A DNA stretch of 64,000 bases from Nemopilema nomurai (GCA_003864495.1 ML133412.1:186001-250000), one strand, 5' to 3'; numbered from the stretch's first letter, positions 12,701 to 25,075 are shown. The notes: a model not told the origin generated them from the letters alone. Numbers and translations: made by a program.

Positions 12701-13563
12701 ACTGTCATTTGGACGAGTCCGCCATAAGCACAGGTTTGTTCATGTTTTGATGATGTCAAAAACTGTTCCAACTTTGTTCCAGCAATGCTCTTTTGTCAAA
12801 CAAAATGGGATCAAGATTTTAAGAACAATTTAGAGTTCTTGAAAAAATTTTCACCAGACATGTTTTATTTCCAACAACACCATTTTCTCTCATACCTTTT
12901 TTCACTTGTTATTCTTTACTAATTCGTGAACTTTCCCGCCTTTTCTTTTCTTTTCTTTTTTGTGCTCTTCGCTGAGCTTTTCTCATATCTTCTATCATTT
13001 GTTATTTTGTATAAATTCGAGAGTTGACCCTTCTCCTTTTCTATCTGTGGTATTTGCTGAGATTCCTTTTTGGTATCAAAGTAGAAGCTTCTCCTTCATT
13101 TACGTTTCAATTATATAATACATATGGCTCATTTCATATAAACAGAAATTGATATGCTTAAGCTAGAAGCGTGCCAAATCGAATCGGGTCGTGTCGGGTC
13201 GGGTCTGGTCTGGTCTGTTCTGGTCTGACGAGTCGGTTCTGGTCGAGTCGGGTCTGGTCGAATCGAATGGAATCGGACTGGATCGCATCGTTACCGATAT
13301 CCTCTCATCTTGTTTATAGACATTCACGGTTTTCTAAAGGAAATGACACTATAAGTCGGTTAGATAATTGAGTTTCATTTGTAGTTAACGGGACGTCCGA
13401 AGCAACAACCGAACCGCAGGAGACACCGGAGAGACGAGGCGTGAAACGAACGATTGCCGCTACAACGACAAATGGCGACGATAGCGACGATGAACGAATG
13501 ATTGCGCCGCCATTAAACGACATTTACCGCCAGCGACAGCAAAAGCGAGTTCAAGTTTTATAG
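800..13563 (+). CDS. Cleavage stimulation factor subunit 3 (CstF77), 5'-partial
   Basis: CstF77 is the HAT-repeat scaffold of the nuclear CstF complex that binds the GU-rich element in pre-mRNA 3'-end processing. Fourteen exons join in one frame (about 492 residues plus stop): 800-962, 2307-2416, 2760-2876, 4513-4587, 5089-5190, 6098-6139, 6519-6560, 7575-7635, 8130-8290, 9515-9613, 10216-10372, 11905-11999, 12658-12733 and 13385-13563. All have AG acceptors and GT donors in matching phase. Recognisable family blocks include NPSVPP, FAYEQ...[34 protein letters not shown] [19 protein letters not shown]-like LLPCSANEL, the Pro-rich GGIFPPP segment and the C-terminal [11 protein letters not shown] tail. 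Compared with the human protein, about the first 250 residues are missing, lying upstream of the window. Exons 6 and 7 are only 42 bp each. The second exon's donor (GTTGGT) is weak but is the only one that keeps phase. Confidence 0.95.
3353..3475. repeat. Cluster of GCCGGC-centred inverted repeats in CSTF3 intron
   Basis: TTTCGTGCCGG and CATGCCGGCACGAAA motifs alternate and face each other, giving overlapping hairpins with arms of about 17 bp. The tract ends in a GGGTCTCATGTAAAGGGCCCC-like edge. It looks like the remaining end of a non-autonomous DNA element, since I do not find a matching left terminus. Confidence 0.5.
5260..5463 (+). mobile_element. tRNA-derived SINE in CSTF3 intron
   Basis: A Pol III A box (TGGCTCAGTGG, 5267-5277) and B box (GGTTCGAGTCC, 5311-5321) lie 44 bp apart, start to start, as in a tRNA. 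The head is about 74 bp and is followed by an unrelated body of about 130 bp. The long non-tRNA body argues for a SINE and not a functional tRNA gene. It sits in sense orientation right after exon 5. The 3' edge is approximate. Confidence 0.75.
7690..7895. repeat. 103-bp tandem duplication (2 copies)
   Basis: Units 7690-7792 and 7793-7895 are near identical; I see one difference (GGAGTG versus GGAATG near their 3' ends). A third partial start (AATCA) follows. It lies in the intron between CSTF3 exons 8 and 9 and must be a recent duplication. Confidence 0.95.
9775..9960 (+). mobile_element. Half copy of the foldback element found at 19.9 kb
   Basis: The motif order TACTTGAAGTAC, TTGGAAAATGATCAAAG, CTGACAAAATAAATCGCCAGTT, GGATCGGAAA and CATGATTGGCTG matches the arms of the element at 19905-20298. 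It ends in a small palindrome (GATTGGCT / AGCCAATC, 9934-9955) that corresponds to the turn of the foldback. The second arm is not recognisable. It lies in the intron before CSTF3 exon 11. Confidence 0.7.
13180..13290. repeat. GGGTC/GGTCT simple-sequence tract
   Basis: Degenerate GGGTC, GGTCT and GGTCG pentamers (start about 13185) give a G/T-rich block in an AT-rich intron, about 100 bp upstream of the last CSTF3 exon. A few GAATC/GGATC units extend it at the 3' side. Confidence 0.75.
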
Positions 13564-13715
13564 TATTTCGTGGGTAGTTTCCACCTGAGGCGCGAAGTTA
13601 CAGTGTATAAGCTTCAAGTTGTGACGATTTCTATGGTGTTCACGCTTAATTATCGCCCGTGGCAAAAACGTTGGTGTCTTGTAAAGGCTCGCTAATGAAC
13701 TATGTTATAACGCGA

Positions 13716-13721
13716 ATTAAA
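13716..13721 (+). terminator. Candidate CSTF3 polyadenylation signal (ATTAAA)
   Basis: ATTAAA, the commonest variant of AATAAA, lies about 150 bp after the CSTF3 stop codon and is followed by T/G-rich sequence (TTTTGTACATACGTTGTGTTAG). No AATAAA is nearer. Position is inferred from sequence only. Confidence 0.45.
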
Positions 13722-16700
13722 AACTGGATTCCTTTGCATAAATGGAAAAGTCTTTTGTACATACGTTGTGTTAGTTTTTCGTTTCTTAAAGACACAGGTT
13801 AGGTTTTGACTGCAACAAATTCTTGTTCAAAGTTTTGTCACGGATCAGTTATCAAGTTGAGTTCTTGTCTGTTGTTGTTGGTGTTTAGAGCTGAGCATAA
13901 GTAAAGTTTAGTTGAAGCACGTTTAACTGTCTTGTTTCGATCTTTAGCATATCAACCTGATTTGCCATTCCTTTTGAGTATTGCCTTCAACGTTTGCCCA
14001 ACCTGTAACCTGGGTTTGTTGAAATTTTTTCATGTGGCATCTCTTCCTTGCCCTACTGATGCCCCGACTAAATTGGAGAAAACTTTAATTTAAGTTTCAA
14101 TTGTGTATCTTCTTGTTGAACTTAATCTTGACCTTAAGTTTATTTCTTGTAAAGTATGTCAGGATTTGTCCATTAGGTATTGATCGCTTTTACGAATATT
14201 TGGCGACTTATGTTTGGTTGAAGGTTAATTTCTTATGAGAATTAGCAGACTGAGATAGTTAAATTTGTAAATGTTCATGTTAAATATTGCCCTTTGCTTG
14301 CGTTTCGCTCATTATGTAAGTTTGTGTACGAGTACGATATCATCAATAGTAGTGCTTTTCTGCAGTTCTGATATCAAATGATGATATCAAATCTCTTCTA
14401 TTGTTTAGAGAAACAAATTTCTGCCTATGTGACTTATCGATCGTAGTAGTTTGCCATGGTTAATGTGAAATTAAGATTTTACGTATATGCAGTAAAGTTA
14501 TCATTTGTGGGCATTCTGTAAAGTCTTTACCAGCCTAGCCTTTTCTTAAACTATCTTTTATGCTTATTTGCAATCCTTATGCTTTTTAATGTGCTCCTTA
14601 TCAACTATTATGTAAATTATCACCCACCGCCACCCCTAACACACCCACTGACATCAATGTACAGCTGTAATTTCTATATTTACTGAATACTTTGTGGTAG
14701 GCTCTTCAGAGAATTCGATTGGCGATTTTTTACATTAGAGATACGTTCATAATTGTTATGTTTTAAGCACGCTGTTGCTAAAGCTAAATTTATTTGATGG
14801 CAGATTGTTATCCCAGTGTATTCTTGTCTTAATCTGATAAAAGCCATTTGGTTCCCACTTTAAGCGTGAGACAGCCCCAATGAAATTACACGTATAATGC
14901 ATTGAAAGCAAAGGTAGGAAAAGAGAGGGCCTCTCGCTAAAATAAATCTCTTTTTTAAATAGATATTTTGTAGTTTTCATTCAGAAAGAAATCGTATCTT
15001 TTTAATTGTTGAACGGTTCTTTTATTGCTAAAAATCTTTCTTAGAAATGTCACCTTCAGAATGGAGAACTCCACTAGCTTTTGGCCTGCAATGCATAACT
15101 ACATTTTGATGTTCTAACTCGACGGTTTGTGTTCTGCGTTTCAAGCATCTGTGGGAACATGTAAATGACTGTCGATTTTCATTGAACGAGATCTTATAAT
15201 TAATAGAAGGTCCAAAGGTTGGTATTGAACATAATCATAGATTACTATTCATCCAAGTTCAGTCTAAATGTAACCAAGAAATAAGGCAAAAGACCTCCAA
15301 AGCAAAACATCTCAAAAACGTGATGCACACATCGAACTTGGATGTCATGGTCGAATTCGTGTCGGAGACAGACCGGGTCGGAGAAATAGCAGATCTGAGT
15401 ATCCTTGGCCCAAGAAACAGTCGCAGGTACCTAAGTCAGAATCAGATCCGGTGGGAAGAAGGCCTTGTCAGATAGGTCTTTTTTGTTGACAAATTTGGTT
15501 AATGACATCAGCATGATTTCTCCTTAAGAGGGTTCGATAGAAGCATTAATGATTCGCGAGTTTTTATTCTGAAGATAAGGTAGAAAGCAAAGCATAGGAT
15601 AATCAGGTTGTCAATGCAATAGTTTTATATTGTATAGTGTGAGACAAATTTTGAAGAAAAATATAGAGGCATGGACAACACACATCGGGGTAGAATTTTC
15701 TTGTAAGAAGAGTTCTTTGTTTTGAGAAACCTTTCAAATTGATTGGAATATTCTTACACCCAATGGCTCATTTTACCTTTACCCGAGCAGTATTATGGTA
15801 TGTTCTGTGTTTTAGTCGTGCAGTGTGTATACGTATGTATGAACACTTTCTAAAGAAATAATTCAAACGCAGCCCCCTGTAGTTTTTGAATTTACCATAA
15901 CCTGTCTTGCTTGACAAAGCGATAAATACTTTATTCCATGGGCTTAGTTTTGGTACAGGTACAGCTTTCTCGTAAACAGCACTAGTAATTATGTGACCCA
16001 CAGCAATTTACAGTCTCTTGGGAGCAGCTTGTCAATAACCGAACTTTAGAAGCGGAATTCTTGCAGTTGTTATTGCAAATCAACCACGCAAAATCTGCTG
16101 AAAACCTGTTTCAGGGAGGACTGACAGATGTCTGTGTAACATTTACCAGAAAGAAATGCGTTTTCAACTGACATTTGAAGTCGAATCAATTGAGATAATT
16201 GAACAACAGATTGAAGTACACGTAAGTCATATTCCAATCGTTTACTATCATAAATTTGCGTAGATGTTTACTAGTGAATGTACTTTGACCTCATAAAATT
16301 ACCTCCGGTGAAACTTTTTGACCAAATACAACATGCTCGCTCAGTGTAGATTTTAGTTTGCTTGTCGATTTTCTCAGTCCTATTTGATGGCGAATAAAGT
16401 CACCGAGAGAAGCGCGAAACATCCTTTCTGTGATGTCATCTGAGACAGGCGCCGCGCAGTTTCAAAGCTCGGCTAGCGCATGCGTATCTCGGGTAATTTT
16501 CAAGGTATATTCGATGCCCCTGGGGAACTGAGCAGACATCCATAAAGGTTAGAGAAATGTTTCGCCGAATGTTTCGCTTTACAGCTTTTGAACACTGCAC
16601 AATGGAACTTCTGTTAATCCTGTGCTATTTTATGGGTTGGAGCTAATTTGAAGCTACCTCTAGATTAAGGTATGATTGCCCCTTCAAAATGATTGAAAAA

Positions 16701-19700
16701 TTGTATATATACCCAATAATCAACCTAGGCCCTGTGTTGTCAATATTATTGGTCTTCTCGCAAGACTTGAAAATTCTAAAAGAGTCCGCTTTAAATATTT
16801 GTTTTTAGTTAGTTTCAACGAGCGCACCTAAAGCACGCAAAACCATTGCTAAGAGAATAAAACATTTCTAACGCTCATGCATAAAGTTTGGTGTCAAACT
16901 CTCTCCAGTTTTATTACATTACGAGCTTCTTCATTGATTTATCAAGTAGTTATGTATTGTCAAATTTTAGTTTCAGCTATGAATTGCTGCGTAAAAGGTA
17001 CATTGGAAAATTTATTGCGTCAGGTAGATAAAATGTATACAATACACGTTTGCGTCAATTTGTATCACCTATGAGACGATTGAGTCAATTTGTAATTATG
17101 CTGGGAAAAGAGAAAAATTCAGGCAGATATAATGAGGTGCGAGAACGCATTTTAACATGCCAAAGACTGTATCTCATTTACTTCTGGTTATAGAAAGTAA
17201 AAATAAATAGTATTACTTATTAGTGGATAGACCTGAAGAATCTATCTAAAGGTAGAAGGATATTGGAGTAGCAGAAAACGAGCACATAAAAGTACTGCTT
17301 CTAAGTAATCTTCTGACATTTTGTTCGCACGAGCCTATACTTATATTTTATTTTATTTGTATTATATTATATTATATTATATTATATTATATTATATTAT
17401 ATTATATTATATTATATTATATTATATTACATTATATTATATTATATTATATTATATTATATTATATTATATTATATTATATTATATTATATTATATTAT
17501 ATTATATTATATTATATTATATTATATTATATTATTTTATATTATATTATATTTTATTTGTATTATTTGTGCCATGTTCCGGTGATGCTATGCAGTTCCC
17601 GATAAGCACCTCTTTCCTAGGATCAATGACGAAATCGTTAGGCCGTTTAATTTAGTTCATCGTGAGATTTGCTTCACCAATGACTGCATTACTGGAGGAA
17701 AACCAAAAATATAAAATACATCTCACCGGAAGCTTTAGCGCTACATAGTGAAGGCCATCTTCTCTGCAAGTAGTCACGTGTTTCGAACAAGCTGTGTAGC
17801 TCATCGAATCAAATCAACCGATATTAATTTGAAGCATAACTCGAAAAAACTTTATTTGAATTTGAAAGACCAAAGTTTAGAATCTGTCGAAGAATCGTAC
17901 TTTTGAATTGGCTTATACACAGTTAGCCCCACATGTTGTCTCTAAAGCCCATCCGTGATGCTTCTATCTCTATTTGGTATTTTTCAAGCTTGGTTGAATT
18001 CTTAGTCAGCAAAATACGATCTGTGATTGTTATCCAATTTGCTGCACCGTTCGTTCAATTTTCTATTTGATTCTAGGAAACTTTTAGGCCAATTATTTTG
18101 GCATAAGCTGTGTTGTTCTCACGAAGCAGTTAGCGTATTTACTTCGATTCTGCAGTTTGCTGTTCCAGACAACTATTGCTTGAAACTAGAGCCCACAATT
18201 CAATGAAATTAGTGCCAAGCGGAAACAAATGAGACTCTTTGTGGTTTCGCAACTGCGAGAGCTACTCGGTTTTCTCTTGCTGCGTTTTCTTAATTTGGAA
18301 ACTGCTCCGTAGGCGACAGCTAAAAATACGGCCTATTACTTTTTTAGCAGGTAGTGAGAAAACAAAACATCGCAGAATTTTAGAGAAAGCAGTTGATTTT
18401 TCAAACTTTGGACTCAAAATGCTTAAAAAGCTTTAGCTATCACTCGAATAATAACGATCGCCAAATTCTTTTGTGCTCTCTAGAAAGCAGAAATATATAT
18501 AGAAATAAGCTTTCTGAGTTAGGTGCAAGGCTAGAACTCTCCAAGAATCGGGTTCCAAGGCCGGTTTGGTGAACAACCATAAAACAGCCTCGATGTTTGA
18601 ATGAAATTTAGTCTGTTAATTATTTCCTGCCCTGGCTTAAGGTATCCCCTTGCAAGCTTCACTGATTGTGAAATATTTGTTCAGTAGTCCAACTCTAAAC
18701 ATTGTTATAATTGAAGTTTTGTTGTTGAGATTATAATTAATAACAAGTATTGCTGGTTAATAATATTAATAATAATAATTATTAATAACAGAAAGTTACT
18801 GTTACTTTGTGTGAAGATTGAGAAAAATTTCAATAAGGTGGAGGGCCTTCATCTTTTTGAGACTACATTTGAGAAGAACAAGAAAATATTCACAGAAGGT
18901 TTTAGTTTCAAACCTGTACCACATTTTACGAAACATGAGAAAAATGTTTCCTCTCCCCTTTCATTGTACTATCTGTTTTAATGAAGCAAAGATAATGTGA
19001 AACATACATACACATATTACAAAAAACTTTCAACGATGTTTTGAAATATTTGCTCAACCCTTCCTTGTTTTGTTTGCTCTTAAGAAATAGTGAGATTATG
19101 CAACATATCATTGACAGGACTTCAAGCAATGTTTCAAAAAGTTTCACCATTCTTTGTGTTTCTAACCATTCCTAAGAAATAGTGAGAATCCTGATTCCGC
19201 ATTAAGAGTAGACGTTTGCTAGTCATTACCTTCCTGTGCTAATCTGCAGAATTACCATTAATTGATATCTTGGATTTATGGGAGATGAGCACACAAACTC
19301 TTCCCAAGCCTGGAAAACTCTCACGGAAAACTTCCAATTTTGTAACAATGAACAAGTTGTGACTTTCTATAAAAGCAAAGAATAGATAAATCAGATGCCC
19401 GTCTTATGATCAATGTGATTTATACATAGGTAAATTTGCTTTGTTTCCTTGTCTTTTGGAGTGATAATTTCCCATATAAAATATTCAATTTCCAAGGTAA
19501 CATTCCCAAAAGCAGCTGAGATTCACACGTATCAATTCTTCATCGGAGTGAAAACGGCGTGGAAATTTTCCCAGGTTTTTAAGAAAGATTATTGGGCAAA
19601 AGATTTCTTGAGTAGGCCCTTTTGTAAATCTAGATATTTTGCTCTCTTTGGCTCAAACATATAGCAATCTACAACATCGCGTTAGCTTCTGGTCAAATAT

Positions 19701-19904
19701 CTGGTTCAACTATTGCAATGCATTTGTTTTACTTGCCTGGATGGAATCTGCTGAAAATTTCTTAAACTGAACTTCAAAAGAGCGCTGCAGAAATTATATA
19801 TTTAGAAATTTGAGGAAACCAGCAAAATCTTTTGTTAAAAATTGCTCGGAAATTTCGAGGAACTGGCTATTGTGCCAAGTTGTATGAAATAGAAGTGAGA
19901 AGCA
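13722..19904. other. Intergenic, no gene recognised
   Basis: I find no open frame with family similarity or spliceable exon structure here. The only clear structure is the ATTAT microsatellite at 17361-17553. Composition is AT-rich and the open frames are short. Confidence 0.6.
17361..17553. repeat. (ATTAT)n microsatellite, about 38 copies
   Basis: A pentanucleotide repeat runs about 190 bp with a few single-base interruptions (one near 17430, others near the 3' end at about 17535 and 17553). It creates a spurious Tyr-Ile-Leu-rich open frame on the + strand, which is not a gene. Confidence 0.97.
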
Positions 19905-20298
19905 ATTTCACAGAAGCTGGAGAAAGCGGAACCAGTTTTCTCATACTTAGATTACTTTCTCGTCTGACATTCCTCAGAGTATGCGAGCGTAGGGGAATAA
20001 CAAAAAACTGACAGAATAAATAGCCAGTTGCAGATCGAAAACAGGGTGATAGAAAGAGCGCATGATTGATCATAATTGACCAATCAGCATTACTTAGCTT
20101 GTGTTAAGTCACGTTGATTGGTCAATTATTTCATATAGTATAACCTTATCATCCTGTAGTCTTTTTGATCCGCAACTGGCTATTTATTGTGTCAGCTTTT
20201 GGTCATTTTCCGACGTTTGCACACTCTAAGAAGTGTTGGACGAAAAAGAACTTTAAGTAGGCGAAAACTGGTTCCGCTTTTTCTAGCTATAGTGAAGT
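19905..20298. mobile_element. Foldback (long inverted repeat) non-autonomous element
   Basis: The left arm (from about 19905) and the reverse complement of the right arm (ending about 20298) align over roughly 185 bp each. Shared blocks include AAGCGGAACCAGTTTTC, CTGACA-AATAAATAGCCAGTTGC and AATTGACCAATCA near the turn. By eye the arms are roughly three quarters identical. No transposase is present. A related half copy lies at 9775-9960, so this is a dispersed family. Exact ends and target duplication are not resolved. Confidence 0.8.
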
Positions 20299-20345
20299 TT
20301 TGTACCGAAAAGCACTTGTTAAATGAGAGAAACGCATGTAAAGCC

Positions 20346-20420
20346 TGTCCACACTATACAAACTAACCCAGGCTCGCCCCAGGTTTTAGCTAACCCAGGT
20401 TAGATTTTGCAGTGTGGACA
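20346..20420. repeat. 75-bp element with 10-bp terminal inverted repeats
   Basis: TGTCCACACT at the left and AGTGTGGACA at the right are perfect inverted repeats around a core with CCAGG and TAACCCAGGTTAG palindromic pieces. It is probably a very short MITE or a solo end. No clear target duplication was seen. Confidence 0.45.
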
Positions 20421-21427
20421 ACAATACACATTTCGCATGATGTATAATTACTTTTGCCAAGAAACATTGACAACAATTATACATTTGATGATTGACTCAG
20501 TTTCTACAATGAAGCGCAAAGAAAAGCTCTTGGGTTGACATTTGTATGATGACGGCCTAAGTGTTATGAATTATTCAATTATCACCCCAGTTTATTCAAT
20601 TCACAGGACTCTAATCACCAGTGCACTCTGTCAGATGACTGCGGACATGCAACAAAAGTCGAAGTCATATTTGACCTGCAAATCTAAGCTTCATTAAAAT
20701 CGCTGCACGAGATGAAAGCGCCCCTTGGAAGCGCGTGTCCTCCCGCTCAAACAAAACAGACCGAATTAGCAAAACAAGATAAGAATGTAATTCCAGGGCT
20801 CAAGAGATTGCTGAACAATTTCAGCAAGTTTTGCGGCTTATCGTCAATTTCTCGCTCAAATTTTCTACCATGAGTCAATGGGGAGGATAGCGACGAATCA
20901 CTTAGCTTCACTCAAACACGTGATCAGGTAATGAGCTTTTAATGGTTTGCAAAAGTTTCTCTGTTATAGACAAATTAGACTTCAGCTTTTTAGAAGTTTA
21001 GGCTACTCTGTTGTTAATTGCCAATTACGTTAATTCCTGGTAAATCAAAACCGGTGTATTCTAATGAATTGTTACTTGCAAGGGGAAGTGTGTTGGGAAA
21101 CCTTAACGCGTAAGTTGCCAGCTAAAATGGCTGGATAAGGATTTGAATATTCGACAATTAATCTTGCAAAAGTATTCCAGTTCAGCTTTCTAGTTCAACT
21201 TCCAAGTTAGCTAGTAAATCACTTATCTTGACTGTGGCTATTAACTGGCGTGCATAAATCCCTTATCATCGTGAAACAGGCTCACCCTTCTATCACATGA
21301 TACGCATGCGTGTTATCTAATTAGTAGCCATGTGACATGTCATTTACTTGAGAGTATAGACCAAAGGAATTTCTTGGTTGATTTAAAAAGCATTATTTCG
21401 TAAGAGCGCGGCCTTCCTTGACCAACT

Positions 21428-21445
21428 CCCCCCCCCCCCCCCTAC
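21428..21445. repeat. Poly-C run
   Basis: A near-uninterrupted C homopolymer lies within a C-rich patch (CTCC...CCTAC) in AT-rich DNA. Length is likely to be unreliable in an assembly. Confidence 0.9.
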
Positions 21446-24400
21446 AATTCATCCTCCTCCCCCAACTGTGCTAGCCTGTTTGCTGGTTGGCTGAAATTGT
21501 TCTGAAATGACTGATTGGCTGGAATGAAATTTCATCGAAAAAATCAAAATCATGGAGTTTTAATTTTTTTTGACAAAAATTATGAAGCATAGAGTTTTGG
21601 TTGGCACATTTTGATGGAAATTGCCAGCTCTTTACTTCGCCGTGTCGGAAGCGTCTCCCAAAGGAGCGAAAAGGCAGCACCAAGTCACATCATACCCTTT
21701 GATACCCTTGGTGCTTTTGTGGGGGTTTGAGGGGGTGGTTATGCTGGCGAGCTGGGACTCCAAAGTTTTGCGCTGACTTGTTTACTGAATTCGTATAGTT
21801 GGCATATTCCGTTGAATCCTTTTGCACATGTTTCAAGTAAATGCAAAAGCCTTCACAACTAAACATGTTTTGTGCATCCTCATCAATATGATAATTCGGA
21901 ACCATTTGACAGCAGAAGGTAATAGAGCTGAAACTAATACTAGACAGGAATTATGCAATAGAATTTCAGCAAAAAGTCGATTTTTTCCTCTAGTTGCCTT
22001 TGTTTGCAGTTTTTTCGTTTGAAGAATTGTTTTGGCTACATAAGTAATGACACGGTTGAACATTTAGGCCTGATTTCTAGGAGGTACGTGCATGCTTACA
22101 ATCTCGTGGTTTTGCCAACCAATCGTAACATGATGATTTGCGAATTTTTCCCAAAGCGTCACGAGTTTGGTTACTGGAAATAAAAACAAGATTTGCCTAA
22201 CAGCAGAACCTGTAATCTTATTTATAGAAATGCGCAGAGTTGTCTAAATCCCGTGCAATGTCGTTATTGAGCACGTCAAAAGAATCTGTTTCTTTTTCCT
22301 GGCGATTAAGTTTTCTTTTATCGTTTCTGAAAGTTCGTTTACACTGCGTGAAGAGAATAGTCAACAAACTGGAAAATCGCTGAAGACCCCTAACAGTTCA
22401 TACAACCGTATAATATTTTAATACATTTTCCTAAGCTAGTTTGTTTTTGCAAATAAAACGGGTTCCAAAAGGAGTACCACCAACCCCAGATTTTGCATTA
22501 AAGATGGACGCAACCTTCCTTAATGCTCCGGTGTACTCCTTGCTCCCATGTATTTTCGTCTCTCTCCTAAAAACCATGCCCCCTGATTTGCACCCCTGCC
22601 TTCAACACCGTTTGCACCCCCCTATCGCTGAGCTACATTCTCTGCCAAGCGTAATTAGAGCACCGTTAGATTTTGTGATTTTGTGACCCCCGTTCTATTT
22701 CCATGCCCCATGGCAGTTGCAACCCCCTTACCCCTTAAACAATGTTAGCTCGTTAGAGGAAACCCACACCTTCAATAGAATTCATCACTTGTGTTTATAG
22801 GATTACTCGCTTTTTGCCACGCAACATTGTTTGAGGGGCGTAGGGATTTCACAGCTTGTACAATGAGAGTAAGTAATCCAAGTCTTTGTCAGAGATTGCT
22901 TATACACCTATTGGGGCGAAATTGTTTCACATAATTGCCACTTATTAGGCAATCCGCTGTATTTCTTATCGGTGCAATTTGTGGTAAACAGCTCCGGGCT
23001 ACACAACCTTCTCAACCCATGTTTGCTTTTCTTGCAACGAGCACGCGACTCTTTGTCATCCTTTGATTAATGTTCTATACGATTCTATTGAAAAAGGCTC
23101 TAGCAAAGAATTCCATATCACCTTATTCTTTCTGAAGATATTTTGAGACATTGTGATGGCAGTGAGTTTTAAAAGAAAGCTGACCATTGTCCAACAGATG
23201 ATAAATTCGTACAACAATACCACAATGCAGGCTTGATTACGCTGAAAAATCTGCTATGCCGATAAGTTTGGCTTGGTGATAAATGTTAAGCTGGGCTCTT
23301 CACTTCAAGTTGTTGCTTTGACCAAATTCACTGCTTATTCCAAACTGCATAGAATAAATTATGAAAATCATAACTGTGTAGAGACTGCTTCAAGCTAACG
23401 CAAGTAATGAGGTGAAAGAAGATTCTCTATCCTGGTTAGGGAACACAAGCGCTCTTGTTCGAAGTATCTGTTGGTTGCCTTGTTGGTATTCTTTTTGATT
23501 CCCTTGCTATTTCTCTATTCACAGTTTAGCTGCGGTAAAGTCTGCCTTTCCAATACACGTGCCTTGAGATAGTTTGAAAGATTTAAAGCAGTTAATTGGC
23601 TGTTTTCCTGTGAATTGTGATCTCTCGCTCGGGTTTCACAAGTAATTCTGTTATGAAACAGCTTGGAGTTGCAAAATTTGAATTCACTGTTCATAACTGT
23701 GTGTACGAGTGTAGATTTTGTGTTTTGTTTTACAACATAACATCGGAAGGTAAAAAGGGGAATGGTATCTATCTTGTGAAAGTTACTCTTCCGTCTCTGC
23801 AGAGCTTCACTCAAGAGAGAAATAATATAAAACAGAAAGATGCAAGGTGAATCGAAAACAAAAAAATATCAATGTTTATTATCAATCCCTGTACGTCTTA
23901 TCCGAACACCAAACTCTAAACATGCTAGGACAATTGTTGAAAAATCTAAATTATCGTTATAATGATGTTAACTTGCTCAAAGAGAATGATTTTGCAGATA
24001 AATTTCTGCTTCAAGGACATAAAAATGGAGCAATTCTGTTTTCAATAGATTGATTTGAATATGGACATAAATTCCATTTAACAGTAGTAACCCTTTAGGC
24101 TAAGAAACAAGGGATCTCAAATCAATACAACTTTAGTTGGTTGTTGTAGCAATAGCCATCTCCCCCAGTCCCTATGAAGAAACGAGATTATAAACACACG
24201 TTTCTTCCACTTCACTTGAAGATGCATAAACATCGGTATGAAAGCCACTTAACAAAACGTTTCCCAAAGAATGAGGTGTAGTGAGATTTTAAGAATTAAG
24301 AACATATGCTCGGGGAATGTGGAAAATTTTCCCATGGTGAAAATAGCTATTTACAGTCTGCATGCTTTCATTTGAAAGTGCTGCAGAAGCTTCGATCAAG

Positions 24401-24772
24401 ATTTCACCACACGGTCTTCAATTGACTACAACAAACTCTTCCAGAACATTCAGAAACCTGACAATTTTTTGTTTGATCTTCCTTTTGACCCGATTGTGCA
24501 AAAAACATTGTTTAGCTTTCATTATTCCGACTAAATTATAAGGTTCATTATCCATTGTTGTACGCAGTGAATTACATATGGCAAAAGCCGCACTCAACTC
24601 TAGGCTAGGCATCTGTTTTCAACCAGCAGGTACTTCTGTGGACCGAGTTTTTATGCGTCATTCCCACTGTAGTAGGCCGATAAAAATATTAAGATTAATT
24701 ACTGCTAACTCCTCTTCGTTCTGACCACTGCCTTTTACTTATCGTAATTCTTTGACCGTATTCCATATCTAG

Positions 24773-25075
24773 GCTTGTGAAACTGCTAAAATTCTTCAGA
24801 AATTATCGCAACTTTTCGAGCTCCGTGAAGCTTGCTTTGATTTGAAGCACAGTTATCAGCAAGTACTCAAGAAGCCTATTGAATTAGCAGAAGCTTTTCA
24901 AGTTACTTCAGACTCAACTGTGGCTTTTGTGGAATCGAAAAATGTTGCCTGCATTTTGGCTGAAACTCTTTATGGAGCTTTTAATTTGAATGCTATTAAA
25001 CTTGCATATAAGTTAGCAAAATATCTACATTATGCCACGATTCTAAACCAATTTCAAATTAGAAGAGTTAGCTAA
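24773..25075 (+). other. Possible uncharacterised exon or pseudogene fragment
   Basis: I do not recognise this. The frame is open for about 100 codons after a TAG that is part of an acceptor-like TCCATATCTAG, and ends at a TAA. The predicted peptide is Ala/Leu/Lys-rich and looks helical (for example ILAETLYGAF). There is no ATG near its start, no neighbouring exon was found, and a chance frame cannot be excluded. Confidence 0.2.

Noticed and set aside
17321..17605. 94-codon + strand frame rich in Tyr, Ile and Leu
   Set aside because: It is only the translation of the ATTAT microsatellite.
22441..22686. 81-codon Pro/Leu-rich + strand frame
   Set aside because: It lies in the C-rich patch, starts at a non-ATG codon and shows no family motif.
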